From assembly GCF_020742345.1 (NCBI RefSeq), contig NZ_DYXC01000058.1:4927-68926 (forward strand): a DNA stretch of 64,000 nucleotides, in the 5' to 3' direction. The position numbers and the translations under genes were made by a program. This DNA comes from Enteractinococcus helveticum (GTDB lineage: Bacteria; Actinomycetota; Actinomycetes; Actinomycetales; Micrococcaceae). The notes below the pieces were generated by a model that was given only the letters and a program-made list of their open reading frames with translations, did not search any database and was not told the origin of the DNA. Every line of letters begins with the position of its first letter. The stretch's first letter is position 1. Below, in pieces: positions 1-9,598 of the stretch.

Positions 1-181
1 GATGGATGATGGTGGGTGCGACGTCGTCGGGGGACAGCTCGCCGTGCCGGGCATCGTTTTGCGTCTCGGTGATGACGCGTCGAATGACATGCGGTGCCAG
101 TCGGTCTGTGGTCGCCTGTACTTCGGGCAGGGCAAGCAGACGGTCGGTCGAGGGAATCGCGCGGCGCGGATCTGCGGCCAC
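1..181 (-). CDS. selA: L-seryl-tRNA(Sec) selenium transferase, N-terminal part (cut by window edge)
   Basis: The minus-strand frame gives a 60-residue N-terminus beginning VAADPRRAIPSTDRLLALPE, which matches the conserved start of SelA (DPR..IPS/P.D.LL). SelA is a PLP enzyme that converts seryl-tRNA(Sec) to selenocysteyl-tRNA(Sec) using selenophosphate. I chose the GTG start at 181 because AAAGGA lies about 7 bases upstream. The gene runs off the left edge, so the PLP lysine is not visible. It lies just downstream of the tRNA-Sec on the same strand and is probably co-transcribed with it. selB would be expected further left. Confidence 0.85.
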   Translation of the reverse strand, partial: MAADPRRAIPSTDRLLALPEVQATTDRLAPHVIRRVITETQNDARHGELSPDDVAPTIIH

Positions 182-214
182 CAAACGGTCCTTTCATCGC
201 ACATCGGACGGTTC

Positions 215-310
215 TGGCGGAGGCGGACGGGAATCGAACCCGCCAGACCAAGCTACTTGGTCTCGTCGGTTTTGAAGACCGCGGGGACCACCAGGAACCC
301 TGACGCCTCC
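215..310 (-). tRNA. selC: tRNA-Sec (anticodon TCA), CCA encoded
   Basis: On the minus strand the acceptor GGAGGCG (5' end at 310) pairs with CGCCTCC, followed by discriminator G and an encoded CCA (215-217). The anticodon loop reads TCTTCAAAA with anticodon TCA, which decodes UGA. A long extra arm with the stem GAGACCAAG/CTTGGTCT-like pairing and the T-arm GGTTCGATTCC are visible. The length is about 93 nt without CCA, which fits tRNA-Sec and is longer than tRNA-Ser. It sits between selA and selD and serves the UGA codon of the nearby fdhA. Confidence 0.95.
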
Positions 311-396
311 AAAATCTCAAACTATCATGTTTGTTTTGTCTGCCCCAATGTTGAGTGCTTCTGTCACTGATGCTGGCATATTCCTATACTGGGGGC

Positions 397-1401
397 ATGT
401 CTGAAATTTTAGAACCCACCACGCTTCCACGATTAACCACAACGGCTTCCGGCGGCGGGTGCGCCTGCAAAATCCCGCCCGGTGAACTTGAAGCAGCCGT
501 GGCACAGCTTGCCGGCCAAGACCATGACCACGTGATTGTTGGAGTTGATGACGGCGATGACGCTGCTGCTGTCCGTTTGGATGGGGAGACCGCGATCCTG
601 TCGACCGCAGATTTTTTCACTCCTGTTGTCGACTCGGCTTATGACTGGGGGCGGATTGCTGCAGCTAATGCGATCAGCGATATTTATGCGATGGGTGGCA
701 GCCCGATTGTTGCCATTAACCTGATGGGTTGGCCACGCGGTGTTCTGCCAGCCGAGCTGATGTCGGAAGTCCTCGCCGGCGGGCTGGCTGTTGGGACAGC
801 AGCCGGTTGCCCGGTGATTGGCGGGCATACGGTTGATGATCCAGAACCCAAATACGGGATGGCTGTCACCGGTGTCGCAAAAGTTGATCAGCTGATGCGC
901 AATGATGCCGCTGAAGCCGGATTGCCGCTGACGCTGACCAAACCGATCGGTCTGGGATTGTTGAATAACCGCCATAAGGCCACCGGGGAAGTCTTTGAGG
1001 AAGCCATCGAGACGATGACGACGTTGAATAAGGCGGCTGCCGAACAGGCTGTTGCTGCAGGGATTACAGCGGCAACGGATGTGACTGGGTTCGGCTTGCT
1101 TGGCCACCTGTACAAGATGATGCGGGCGTCAGGAACCGGTGCTGTGATCGACCGGAATGCTGTCCCGTTGGTTGATGGTGCAGCCGAAGCTCTGCGTGAT
1201 GGGTATGTTTCTGGTGGCACTCGCCGAAACCTTGACTGGGTTGCTCCCAACATTGAAGCAGCCGATGGGGTCACCGAAGAGGACCTGCTGGTGCTGGCCG
1301 ATGCCCAGACATCGGGTGGTCTGCTGGTTGTCGGCGAATTGCCCGGCTACCCGGTCATCGGCTACACGACGAACCGGGCAGGGACCGTTGAGGTTCGCTA
1401 A
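397..1401 (+). CDS. selD: Selenide, water dikinase (selenophosphate synthetase)
   Basis: The 334-residue protein makes selenophosphate from selenide and ATP, the selenium donor for SelA. The N-terminal motif GGGCACKIPP carries the catalytic Cys (Sec in some homologues) and the essential Lys. Further on there are AIRM-type motifs such as DFFTPVVDSAYDWGRIAAAN, GGHTVDDPEPKYG and TDVTGFGLLGH, typical of the PurM/SelD fold. ATG 397 was preferred over the longer frame start at 355 because it leaves an N-terminus of usual length. The gene is divergent from tRNA-Sec/selA, with about 86 bp between them, and convergent with the nrfD-like gene, overlapping it by 4 bp. Confidence 0.93.
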   Translation: MSEILEPTTLPRLTTTASGGGCACKIPPGELEAAVAQLAGQDHDHVIVGVDDGDDAAAVRLDGETAILSTADFFTPVVDSAYDWGRIAAANAISDIYAMGGSPIVAINLMGWPRGVLPAELMSEVLAGGLAVGTAAGCPVIGGHTVDDPEPKYGMAVTGVAKVDQLMRNDAAEAGLPLTLTKPIGLGLLNNRHKATGEVFEEAIETMTTLNKAAAEQAVAAGITAATDVTGFGLLGHLYKMMRASGTGAVIDRNAVPLVDGAAEALRDGYVSGGTRRNLDWVAPNIEAADGVTEEDLLVLADAQTSGGLLVVGELPGYPVIGYTTNRAGTVEVR

Positions 1402-2495
1402 CCGACCGTCGTGATGGAGTCGTCGACGATGCCCTGAGCTCGACGAGCTGCTAATCGATCGCGTTGTGGTTCAACGACGTGGCGTGGATCCTTGGTCGAG
1501 TTGATCCCGGCTTCCAGGATGGCCGAACGGGTTAGATATGATGCTGATGCAAGCGCTGCACCCGAGGCCATGGCAGCAATCCGGTTGCGACCCAGTAGTG
1601 CGGCACCAACGCCCCCTGCGATTGTGAGTGCTTGGGCCCAGCGCAGTTTGCGTGCTGGGCGTCCAGTTTGCAGGGGTTCGGCTTCCACCGGGTGCATATC
1701 GGCGGTGAGCTTTTCAGAGAAGTACAGTTCCGAAGCAGCACCGAGTGTCCCAAAGACCCGTGCCGGTCGGGTTTCTGAAGGGGGCGTGGTCAATAGTGCC
1801 ATACCGGAGGACGCCATCGCGGCGGATGAGACAAATAGGTATGACATGTTGTCTTTTCCACCGTTCCAGGTTGGTACGGACGTGTCGGCTAGTAAGGCAC
1901 CCGTGTAGGAGGCCAGGGGTGCTCCCATCACCGCGGCCAGTAGACCGGCAGGTTTTTCTAACGCATAGACCATCGGACGCAGTATGCCCAACGGTATCTT
2001 TTGGCCGGTCATCCGGTCGACATCAATGGCCGCGACGACACCTGCACCAACTCCAAAGGCGCTGAGAATCCAGGTGCCCATATTCATTGGGGACGCCGGC
2101 TTAAACGTGCGCATCATGTGATGGAAGCGTTCGGGACGACCAAGGTCAGCGATGAGAAATCCAGTCCCGGCAACGGTTGCACCGAGCGCGGTCAGTCTGG
2201 TGTTTTTGCGGAGTTTGTCGAAGCCAATACGATCGGCTCCGATTGCCAGCATCGCTGACCCGCCAGCGATACCTCCCAAGAAGAGGTAGGCCGAAATTTT
2301 GTCATCCCACGGTGGTGGTTTGACGATGGGGCGACCGTAGTAGGAATCTGCGAACTCGACGTCTTCGACCATTGGCATTTCGCGGGAACCATCGCCGGCA
2401 CCGCCCCCACGGCGTTGGCCGGGTGGACGATTCCGGCGTCGTTTCCGACGCGGCTCGTTTTCTGGTCGGTAAGCATCAAAGTCAGACAGGGTCAC
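1398..2495 (-). CDS. NrfD/PsrC-type membrane subunit of formate dehydrogenase
   Basis: A 365-residue polytopic membrane protein of the polysulfide-reductase NrfD family. A basic, proline-rich cytoplasmic N-terminus of about 65 residues is followed by hydrophobic helices starting near ISAYLFLGGIAGGSAMLAIG. The segment DLGRPERFHHMMRTFKP is characteristic of NrfD proteins. It should pass electrons from the iron-sulfur subunit to the quinone pool in place of a cytochrome b subunit. The GTG start at 2495 overlaps the TGA stop of the iron-sulfur subunit gene (GTGA), so translation is probably coupled. It is the third gene of the fdh operon. Confidence 0.88.
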   Translation of the reverse strand: MTLSDFDAYRPENEPRRKRRRNRPPGQRRGGGAGDGSREMPMVEDVEFADSYYGRPIVKPPPWDDKISAYLFLGGIAGGSAMLAIGADRIGFDKLRKNTRLTALGATVAGTGFLIADLGRPERFHHMMRTFKPASPMNMGTWILSAFGVGAGVVAAIDVDRMTGQKIPLGILRPMVYALEKPAGLLAAVMGAPLASYTGALLADTSVPTWNGGKDNMSYLFVSSAAMASSGMALLTTPPSETRPARVFGTLGAASELYFSEKLTADMHPVEAEPLQTGRPARKLRWAQALTIAGGVGAALLGRNRIAAMASGAALASASYLTRSAILEAGINSTKDPRHVVEPQRDRLAARRAQGIVDDSITTVG

Positions 2496-3544
2496 TTCTT
2501 GCGGGCTCCTAAAAATGCGGTCGCCGCGGCAGCTAACATACCGGCGGCAGCGATACCAACCTTTTTATACATGGACGGCAAATCCTTGGTGGGCACCCGG
2601 GGGTCCGGTGGCAGACCGTAGACTTCAGGTTCGTCGAGTAACAAGAATACTGAGCCAATACCGCCCACCCCGTCGTTGGGATTTGCCCCGTAGAGGCGGG
2701 CTTCGGTGAGTCCTTTTTCATGCATGGCATTGACGCGTTGTTTGGCGGTGTCGACCATGTCTTCGCGATCACCGTATTTGATGGACGTCGTCGGGCAGGT
2801 TTGTGCGCAGGCTGGGGTTTGGCCATCGACCAGCCGGTCAAAGCACATGGTGCATTTATTGGCGGTGCCTTCGTTTTTGACGTTCATGGCATACCGAGAG
2901 TCAACACGGTCGGGCTTGGTGTGGATGGTCCCGGAATCACGGCGCTCAATGACACCGAAAGGACAGCCCGCGACACAGGTTCCGCACCCATTGCAAATAT
3001 CATCCTGGACGACCACGGTACCGAATTCTGTGCGATAGAGTGCACCGGTTGGGCACACATCTAAACAGCCCGCATACGTGCAGTGTTTGCACACATCCGA
3101 ACTCATCAGCCAACGAAATTCTGGGGTGTCAGGATTTGGTGGGTTGTCGACCTTGTTTTTAATGCGTACCCCGGGTGACCCAAATTCCGGCATACCCAGG
3201 TCCTCGGTGGTATTGGGTTTGCGGGTCTCTGGAGCGCCAAATGCCGGCATTCCGAGTCCGACGAGTTTTGCCCCGGATTCGCGGGCCTTTTCGATCTGTT
3301 CTTGGCCCTGTTCGATGAACGCTACGTGACGCCACGTGTTGGCACCCAGTCCACCGGTGTTGTCGTAGGAGGAGCCGAGTATTTCCAGGTCCCCTTTCAT
3401 CGGGACCTGGTTCCATTCTTTACAGGCCACCTCACAGGCTTTACACCCGATACAAATCGAGGTGTCGGTAAAGAAGGCTTTACGCTCGGTGTCTTGACCG
3501 TAGGCGTCAATTAGTTCGCCGGGGCGCTCGAGGAAATCAACCAC
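2492..3544 (-). CDS. fdhB: Formate dehydrogenase iron-sulfur subunit (4Fe-4S ferredoxin type)
   Basis: A 350-residue electron-transfer subunit. Four cysteine clusters are visible: CIGCKACEVACK near residue 31, CKHCTYAGCLDVCPTGA, CNGCGTCVAGCPFG and CTMCFDRL...CAQTCPT, so it should hold four [4Fe-4S] clusters as in FdnH. A C-terminal hydrophobic helix (MYKKVGIAAAGMLAAAATAF) probably anchors it in the membrane. The start is GTG 3544, with AGGAGA in the last codons of fdhA serving as ribosome binding site. It lies between the catalytic and NrfD-like subunit genes. Confidence 0.92.
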   Translation of the reverse strand: MVDFLERPGELIDAYGQDTERKAFFTDTSICIGCKACEVACKEWNQVPMKGDLEILGSSYDNTGGLGANTWRHVAFIEQGQEQIEKARESGAKLVGLGMPAFGAPETRKPNTTEDLGMPEFGSPGVRIKNKVDNPPNPDTPEFRWLMSSDVCKHCTYAGCLDVCPTGALYRTEFGTVVVQDDICNGCGTCVAGCPFGVIERRDSGTIHTKPDRVDSRYAMNVKNEGTANKCTMCFDRLVDGQTPACAQTCPTTSIKYGDREDMVDTAKQRVNAMHEKGLTEARLYGANPNDGVGGIGSVFLLLDEPEVYGLPPDPRVPTKDLPSMYKKVGIAAAGMLAAAATAFLGARKK

Positions 3545-3545
3545 G

Positions 3546-6500
3546 TTATTCTCCTGTGTGAGGCTCGGGTTCGGTCAGTGTTGGTGGTTCAGATACTTCC
3601 ATGGTCTCAGGGTCGCGTTCATAGGTTACCCGTCGATGTCCGGTCAGTGGCGTAATGCCTGCCTGCTCGCGCAGATCTTCTACGAATTTGACCAGGGCGG
3701 GTCCGCGGGGACGACGGCCCGGCATGATCGTACATGCCACCGCTTTGCCTGATTGGATGTACACGTTCGGATCCAGCGTCATACCCAATAGATCGTTGAC
3801 CCCATCACCGGTGACCAAAGCTTGGTTTCCGACGCCGAAGTGAAACGGCATACCGATCTGGTGGACGGTCTTGCCACCGGCAACCACCGGTTTCATTCGC
3901 TGAGTGACCAGTACCTTGGCCTCGATCGCACCGCGCGGTGAGGCAATGGTTGCCCAACCATAGGGTTCTAGCCCGGCTTCGGCGGCGAGTTCTTCGGAGA
4001 CCTCCACGAACATTTCGGGTTGCAGCTCAGACAGATACGGCAGGAAACGGCTCATGCCGCCGGCTGTCTGGTGCTCGGTGAGGCGATATGTTGTGAAGAT
4101 ATGTGGGAACACTTCGGAACCGGGTTCCCCGGCAGCTGGTGCCGTTTGGTTCCCCTTGGCGGTGATCAACACTCGCGATGGCGATTCTTGCTGCGGGTAC
4201 AGCGGGTTTTCCACCGGCGATTCGGCCGGTTCGAAGTGCGTCGGCATCGGGCCATCGTTCATACCGTTTGGCGTGAACAACCAACCCTTCCCGTCAGACT
4301 GCATGATGAATGGATCATCACCGGCCAGTGCATCAGGCCCGTAGGTGTCATGGGCGGTCTTGGTTGACGGCGGACGATTGGCCGGGAAGTCCGGGATGTC
4401 TCGACCGGTCCAGACCTCTTGGTCTTCATCCCACCACACCAGCTTCTTGCGTTCCGACCACGGGTTACCATCGAGGTCCGCTGAAGCACGGTTGTAGAGG
4501 ATGCGACGATTTGCCGGCCAGGCCCATGCCCACTGGTGTGCCATTTCATCCTGGTCTTTACCCGGCACCCGGTTGGCCGCATGGTTGATGCCGCCAGCAT
4601 AGACGCCTGCATAAATCCAAGCCCCACCGGCGGTTGAGCCGTCGGCCTTGTACTGGTTGAAATTATCTACCGGCTTGCCGGCATTCGGACCGGTCGTGTA
4701 GTAGCCGTTGATTTCTTTCAGCACGGCCTCGGCCGATGGTTCACCGTGCTCATCGACCGGGTAATCCCAAGTCATGGCCTGTAATGGTTTATCACGTGGG
4801 TCGGTCGAGTCTTTGAGCTTCTCTTTGATCCGCACACCGAGATCGTAGAAGAATTCCAGCTCCGAACGAGCATCACCCGGTGGGGTAATGGCTTGATGGC
4901 GCCACTGGACCAGTCGTTGGGTTTGGGTAAACGTTCCAGCTTTTTCGGTGTGGTTGGCCGCAGGCATGAAGAAGACCTCGGTGGCAATGTCCTCGGTCTT
5001 GAGCTCACCGGTGGCAATCTCCGGGCCATCCTTCCACCAGGTGGCCGTTTCAATGAGCTGGAAGTCGCGAACGACCATCCATTTCAGATTCGACATCCCC
5101 AATCGTTGCATGCGCCCGTTGGCCGAACCGACCGCGGGGTTCTGTCCCAGCACGAAGTAGCCATCGACGCCCTTGTCGAACATGCGCATCAACGTCTGAT
5201 ACGTACCGTGAGCACCGGTTAGGCGTGGCATGTATTGATATCCGAAGTCGTTTTCTTCGGTCGCGTCGTCGCCAAACCATGCCTTGAGTAGCGAGATCAT
5301 ATAGGCGTCTCCGTTGGACCAGAAGCCCTTTTGATGCTTTGGTACGGAGTCGTTGAGATAGTCTCGCAGGGTATCGTGCTTTCCGGCAACCGGGAATGGC
5401 AGATACCCGGGCAGGAGGTTGAAGAGGGCTGGAATATCTGAGGAACCCTGAATGTTCGCGTGACCACGCAGTGCCATAATGCCGCCACCGGGTCGGCCCA
5501 TGTTGCCCATCAGCAGCTGCAGGATCGCGGCGGTGCGAATGAACTGCGAGCCCATTGAGTGCTGGGTCCAGCCCAGTGCATACGCCATAACAGTGGTGCG
5601 TTCGCGGCCAGAGTTCTTGGCAAATAGATCGGCTATTTCCAGGAAGTCTTCCGTCTTGATCCCGGTGATGTCGGCAACCATCTCAGGAGTGTAGCGCGAG
5701 TAGTGACGACGCAGGATCTGAAAGACCGAGCGAGGGTGCTGCAAAGTCATGTCCTTGGCAATACCGTCGGCCTCATATGGGTCTTTTTCGTATTGCCAGG
5801 TCGACTTGTCATACCCGCCGGTGTCCTTATCAAACCCGGAGAAGAGACCTTCGAGATCCTCGGTGTCTTGGAATCCGTCGTCGACCAGATGGGCAGCATT
5901 GGTGTAGTGGGTAACGTATTCCTTGAACCACAGATCGTTTTCGATCATGTAGCGGATCAGCCCACCAAGCAGCGCAATATCCGTGCCCGCCCGGATGTGG
6001 ACGTGCTTATCTGCTAACGCCGAGGTTCGGGTGAAGCGTGGGTCAACGTGGACAAGTTTGGCGCCACGAGCCTTAGCCTCGGCAACCCACTGGAACCCAA
6101 CGGGGTGCGCTTCGGCCATATTTGAACCCTGAATCCATACCAGGTCTGCATTCGCCATATCTTGCAATGGCTGGGTGGCACCGCCACGCCCAAAGGAAGC
6201 TCCTAAACTAGGAACTGTGGAGGAGTGTCATATGCGAGCCTGGTTTTCGATCTGCACCGCACCGGCAGCCGAAAACAGTTTCTTGATCAGGTAGTTTTCT
6301 TCATTATCGATGGTTGCCCCGCCCAGGGATGCGATCCCCATGGTGCGATTGACCGGCGAACCATGTTCATCAAAATCTTCCCAGTGATTCCGGCGGGCTT
6401 CTAAGAACCGGTCCGTAATCATCTCCATGGCGGTTTCTAAATCGAGTTCTTCCCAATCCGTGCCGTAGGGACGACGGTACAGGACGGTCTTTTGCCGTGA

Positions 6501-6794
6501 AGGAGTATTCACAAGCTGTTCAGAGGCAGCGCCCTTCGGGCATAATCGGCCGCGCGAAATTGGTGAATCTGGGTCACCTTCAATGTGGATGACTTCGTTA
6601 TCTTTGACGTAAATGCGTTGTCCACAGCCGACGGCACAGTACGGACAGACGCTTTGAACGACTTTGTCGGCGTCTTCCGTGCGAGGGCGCATATTCGCAT
6701 ATTTTGGCGATTCAACCGCCGGACCGCGCCCTAATTTGTCCTTTGACTTGGCCTGACGAAAAACGGGCCAACCGAGAACTGAGAACCGTGCCAT
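3546..6794 (-). CDS. fdhA: Selenocysteine-containing formate dehydrogenase, catalytic subunit (TGA at 6228-6230 read as Sec)
   Basis: This molybdopterin oxidoreductase oxidises formate to CO2. Two adjacent open frames (ending at 6228 and resuming from 6227) join through a TGA to give about 1082 residues. The N-terminus has the [4Fe-4S] motif CPYCAVGCGQ...RLCPKG. The junction reads NQARI-U-HSSTVPSLG with FGRG following, exactly the Sec context of FdnG/FdhA (Sec about residue 189). The molybdopterin-binding C-terminus (about the last 200 residues) is intact. I chose ATG 6794 because AGGG lies 8 bases upstream and the MARFSVLGWPV start fits the family; ATG 6800 is the alternative. No twin-arginine signal is evident, so a cytoplasm-facing enzyme is likely. 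Annotation pipelines will tend to split this gene or call it a pseudogene. Confidence 0.93.
6199..6215 (-). promoter_or_regulatory. Candidate bacterial SECIS hairpin in fdhA mRNA
   Basis: Beginning 13 nt after the Sec UGA, the mRNA reads GUUCCUA-GUU-UAGGAGC. This forms a 7-bp stem (one G-U pair) with a 3-nt loop whose first base is G. The loop lies about 19 nt from the UGA, within the spacing known for bacterial SECIS elements bound by SelB. A competing pairing CUCCU/AGGAG is also possible. This is read from sequence only; folding was not computed. Confidence 0.7.
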
Positions 6795-6851
6795 GAGCAT
6801 AACCCTAACAGAGCTTTTGCCAAGTTGGGAGAGGTGAAAACATTGTGCTAA

Positions 6852-7619
6852 CTAGGCCGCCGACCAACCGCCGTCGCTGGGGATAATGGCGCCGTTGACA
6901 TTGGACGCCGCATCGGTCAACAGGAACACAATCAATTGGGCCAATTCATCGGGTTGGGCGGTGCGGACAGCTGTTGCATGGACCGGGCCGGTGACCTCCA
7001 TGGCAGCGGCGTCATAGCTCGAGGGATCGATGGCGGCCATGACGTTGGTTTCTACACCGCCTGGTGCGACCGCATTCGTTCGAATATTATCGCCAGCATG
7101 AACGTAGGCCGTATTGCGCGTCAGCCCAACAACAGCGTGTTTTGATGCCGTATAGGCGGCACCGGCTGCAGCACCTCGAATCCCCGCTGCAGACGCAAGG
7201 TTCACGATCGATCCGCCACCGTTTTCAATCAGGTGCGGTATGACAGCGCGGGTGTATTTGAAAACTGAGTCCACATTGATACGCATCACGCGCTCCCATG
7301 TTTCGTCCGTTGTACGCGCAGCCGGTGCAAAGTTATCCATAATCCCGGCGTTATTGACCAAACCGCGAAGATCACCGGTTTGCTGTGCGAGCTTAACGGT
7401 TGCATCAATGTCGGCTTGGGAGGAGGCGTCACCGATGCTCGCGGTAGCTGCACCGCCGGAATCGGAAATGATCTTGACGGTTTCGTAGGCCCCGGCTTCG
7501 GAAATATCCTGAATAATCACATGTGCTCCACGAAGTGCCGCAAGTTGGGCGGTGGCTCTTCCGATGCCAGATCCAGCACCGGTGACAATGACGACGCGAT
7601 CAGCTAATGATGTGGTCAT
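6852..7619 (-). CDS. SDR family NAD(P)-dependent oxidoreductase
   Basis: A 255-residue classical short-chain dehydrogenase. It shows the cofactor motif TGAGSGIG near residue 13, NNAG near residue 85, catalytic Ser in NLASAAG and the YTASK active-site motif. The C-terminus NGAIIPSDGGWSAA is typical. ATG 7619 is preferred over the upstream start at 7634 because GGAAAGAG precedes it. The substrate cannot be told from sequence. It is transcribed divergently from the thioesterase gene at 7833. Confidence 0.88.
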   Translation of the reverse strand: MTTSLADRVVIVTGAGSGIGRATAQLAALRGAHVIIQDISEAGAYETVKIISDSGGAATASIGDASSQADIDATVKLAQQTGDLRGLVNNAGIMDNFAPAARTTDETWERVMRINVDSVFKYTRAVIPHLIENGGGSIVNLASAAGIRGAAAGAAYTASKHAVVGLTRNTAYVHAGDNIRTNAVAPGGVETNVMAAIDPSSYDAAAMEVTGPVHATAVRTAQPDELAQLIVFLLTDAASNVNGAIIPSDGGWSAA

Positions 7620-7832
7620 GAGTACTCTTTCCATCAGGCGGTCGGGAGATGGTAAAGCTCATCCTAGAGTCAGCCTTTCGAAAGCACAATACATTGAAAC
7701 TGTGAAGTACTGTTCCTGATTGGTTCTCGTTGGTGCGGGCGTGCTTTGGTTGAAAAGATGCTAGAGCGAGTAACAACGCTGTACGACAATGGTTAGAGTC
7801 CACCACGGCAGTCATACAGAACGGCAGGAAGC

Positions 7833-8276
7833 ATGTCCAACTTTGAACAAATCCAGGCGATCGCCACACCCATAGAAGTCCAGTTGCGCTGGTCAGATCA
7901 GGACATCAACGGCCACATCAATAATGTCAACATTTTGATGTTGGTGGAAGAGGCCCGGATTCAAGCCACGCAACAATGGACACAGACGACTCCCGGTGTC
8001 GACGGCACCCGGCGGGTGACCCGAGCGTTGAACACCGACTTCAACCGTGAAGTTCATTATGGAAAAGAAACCATAGTCTGGGTATGGATTGTCCGTGTTG
8101 GTCAGACGTCGTTTGTTTTTGGTCAGTTACTTGAACAAGACGGCGTGCCGTGTGTCTACGCCGAGGCCACGATGGTTCGTTTAGATGCAGATACCGGAAA
8201 ACCCAAGCCACATGACGAAGCCTACCGCCGTCTGCTGGAAACGCACGTAGGGCCTGCCTACGACCCGAAAGCCTAA
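7833..8276 (+). CDS. Acyl-CoA thioesterase, hotdog fold (4HBT/YbgC-like)
   Basis: A 147-residue protein with the N-terminal pattern VQLRWSDQDINGHINNVNIL, which is the 4-hydroxybenzoyl-CoA thioesterase-type R/W-D-D-..GH.NN motif with the catalytic Asp/Glu-containing helix (LVEEARI) after it. It should hydrolyse an acyl-CoA thioester; the natural substrate is unknown. AGGAAGC directly upstream acts as ribosome binding site. It is a single gene between two minus-strand units. Confidence 0.85.
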   Translation: MSNFEQIQAIATPIEVQLRWSDQDINGHINNVNILMLVEEARIQATQQWTQTTPGVDGTRRVTRALNTDFNREVHYGKETIVWVWIVRVGQTSFVFGQLLEQDGVPCVYAEATMVRLDADTGKPKPHDEAYRRLLETHVGPAYDPKA

Positions 8277-8333
8277 CGAAGGCCACAGGCCAGCGCTGAC
8301 AGTGCACAGTGCCTCACATGTTGCAGCTGGGGC

Positions 8334-9509
8334 TTAGCGTGGTGGCCAGGCTGAGCCCATGGCTGCAATGATTCGTTGCAGCCGTTCTGTTGAGGTTCCC
8401 ATATTCAATCGAGCATAGCCGCGTCCGGCGTCCCCAAAATTTACCCCGGGGCTCAACGCAACACGGGCCTCTCGTAAGAAATACTCAGCGGGTTCCTCAG
8501 TAAGTTCGGTGTTACGGAAATTCAGCCACGCCAAGAAACTAGCCTGTGGCGGGTGGAACGTAACACCGGGAAGATGTTCGGCAACCAACCGCTGGAGCGC
8601 AGCGGTTTGTGCTTGAAAGTGGTCGCGGACGGCGTCGAGCCAGTGGCGGGACTCGCTGAAGGCGGCTTCGGTGGCTAACAGTCCCCAGAATCCTGTGTCG
8701 GTGCGTGACATCGTAGGGTCAAGTTCAGCAGGCCACGGCCCGGATGCTGATCGAATGGCGATACCGCATTTGAGGCCAGCAAAATTCCAGGACTTGGTTG
8801 CGGTATGCAACGCGATCCCGGTTTTCCGTGCCGTATCAGACACAGTGAGCCAGGGCGTGAACTCCACGCCGTGATAGACCATGGGAGCGTGGATTTCATC
8901 AGATAGCACCACGGCGTCATATTGGTGGGCAAGGTTTGCCAAGTCAGCGAGTTCTTGTTGAGCAAAGACCCTGCCCAGGGGGTTGTGTGGGTTGCACAAT
9001 AATATGACTTTGGTTCCGGCGTTGAGTCCGGCTTCGATGCTGTCCAAATCAAAGAAGCCGCCGTCGGGTACATTCAGCAATGGCACTTCCAGGGGTTTGA
9101 CCCCGCTTGTGGCAAGCCAATCATAAAACCGGTTGTAGACAGGCGGCATGATGAGCACTGAACGGTCTGGACCGCAGTAGTGGCGCATGAGTTTTGAAGC
9201 AGCCGTTGCGGCATCGACGTGGAAACTGATGTCTTCCGGTTCGATATGCCAAGCCCAGCGGTCTTGGGCGAAACTGGTGAATGCTTGCACGACGTCGTCT
9301 GACTGACCCGGATAGCCGGCATCATGGCGCAGTAGGGCGTTTTGTAGGGTGTCGATGATCGCTGGTGCCAGCGCTACATCCATTTCGGCGACCCAGGCCG
9401 GCAAGACATCGGACTCAACGGTAGACCACTTGAGACTTGCCCTACCGCGCAGTTGATTATCAGACAAATCAAAAAGTTCGGCGGCTGTTGGGTGCGTTGT
9501 ATCCGTCAT
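8334..9509 (-). CDS. MalY/PatB-family aminotransferase (probable cystathionine beta-lyase)
   Basis: A 391-residue fold-type I PLP enzyme. It contains LCNPHNPLGRVF, DEIHAPMVY and the PLP-lysine segment ATKSWNFAGLKCG, the signature set of the MalY/PatB C-S lyase branch. The likely reaction is beta-elimination of cystathionine or cystine-type substrates, though aminotransferase activity is possible. ATG 9509 was chosen over two in-frame GTG codons just upstream. No linked methionine genes are in the window. Confidence 0.88.
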   Translation of the reverse strand: MTDTTHPTAAELFDLSDNQLRGRASLKWSTVESDVLPAWVAEMDVALAPAIIDTLQNALLRHDAGYPGQSDDVVQAFTSFAQDRWAWHIEPEDISFHVDAATAASKLMRHYCGPDRSVLIMPPVYNRFYDWLATSGVKPLEVPLLNVPDGGFFDLDSIEAGLNAGTKVILLCNPHNPLGRVFAQQELADLANLAHQYDAVVLSDEIHAPMVYHGVEFTPWLTVSDTARKTGIALHTATKSWNFAGLKCGIAIRSASGPWPAELDPTMSRTDTGFWGLLATEAAFSESRHWLDAVRDHFQAQTAALQRLVAEHLPGVTFHPPQASFLAWLNFRNTELTEEPAEYFLREARVALSPGVNFGDAGRGYARLNMGTSTERLQRIIAAMGSAWPPR

Positions 9510-9598
9510 AGTCACCACGATAGGTGTCAGCCTTACAGAATGCGAGAGGTGGCAGAGCGCAACGGTATTTCTCTGCGTTGGGCTACGGGTGCTGGCAG

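Noticed and set aside
433..1107. Minus-strand open frame of 224 codons opposite selD
   Set aside because: Antisense shadow of selD without recognisable motifs.
6168..6230. fdhA as a frameshifted or truncated pseudogene
   Set aside because: The only interruption is a TGA at the known Sec position, with Sec machinery next door and conserved sequence on both sides.
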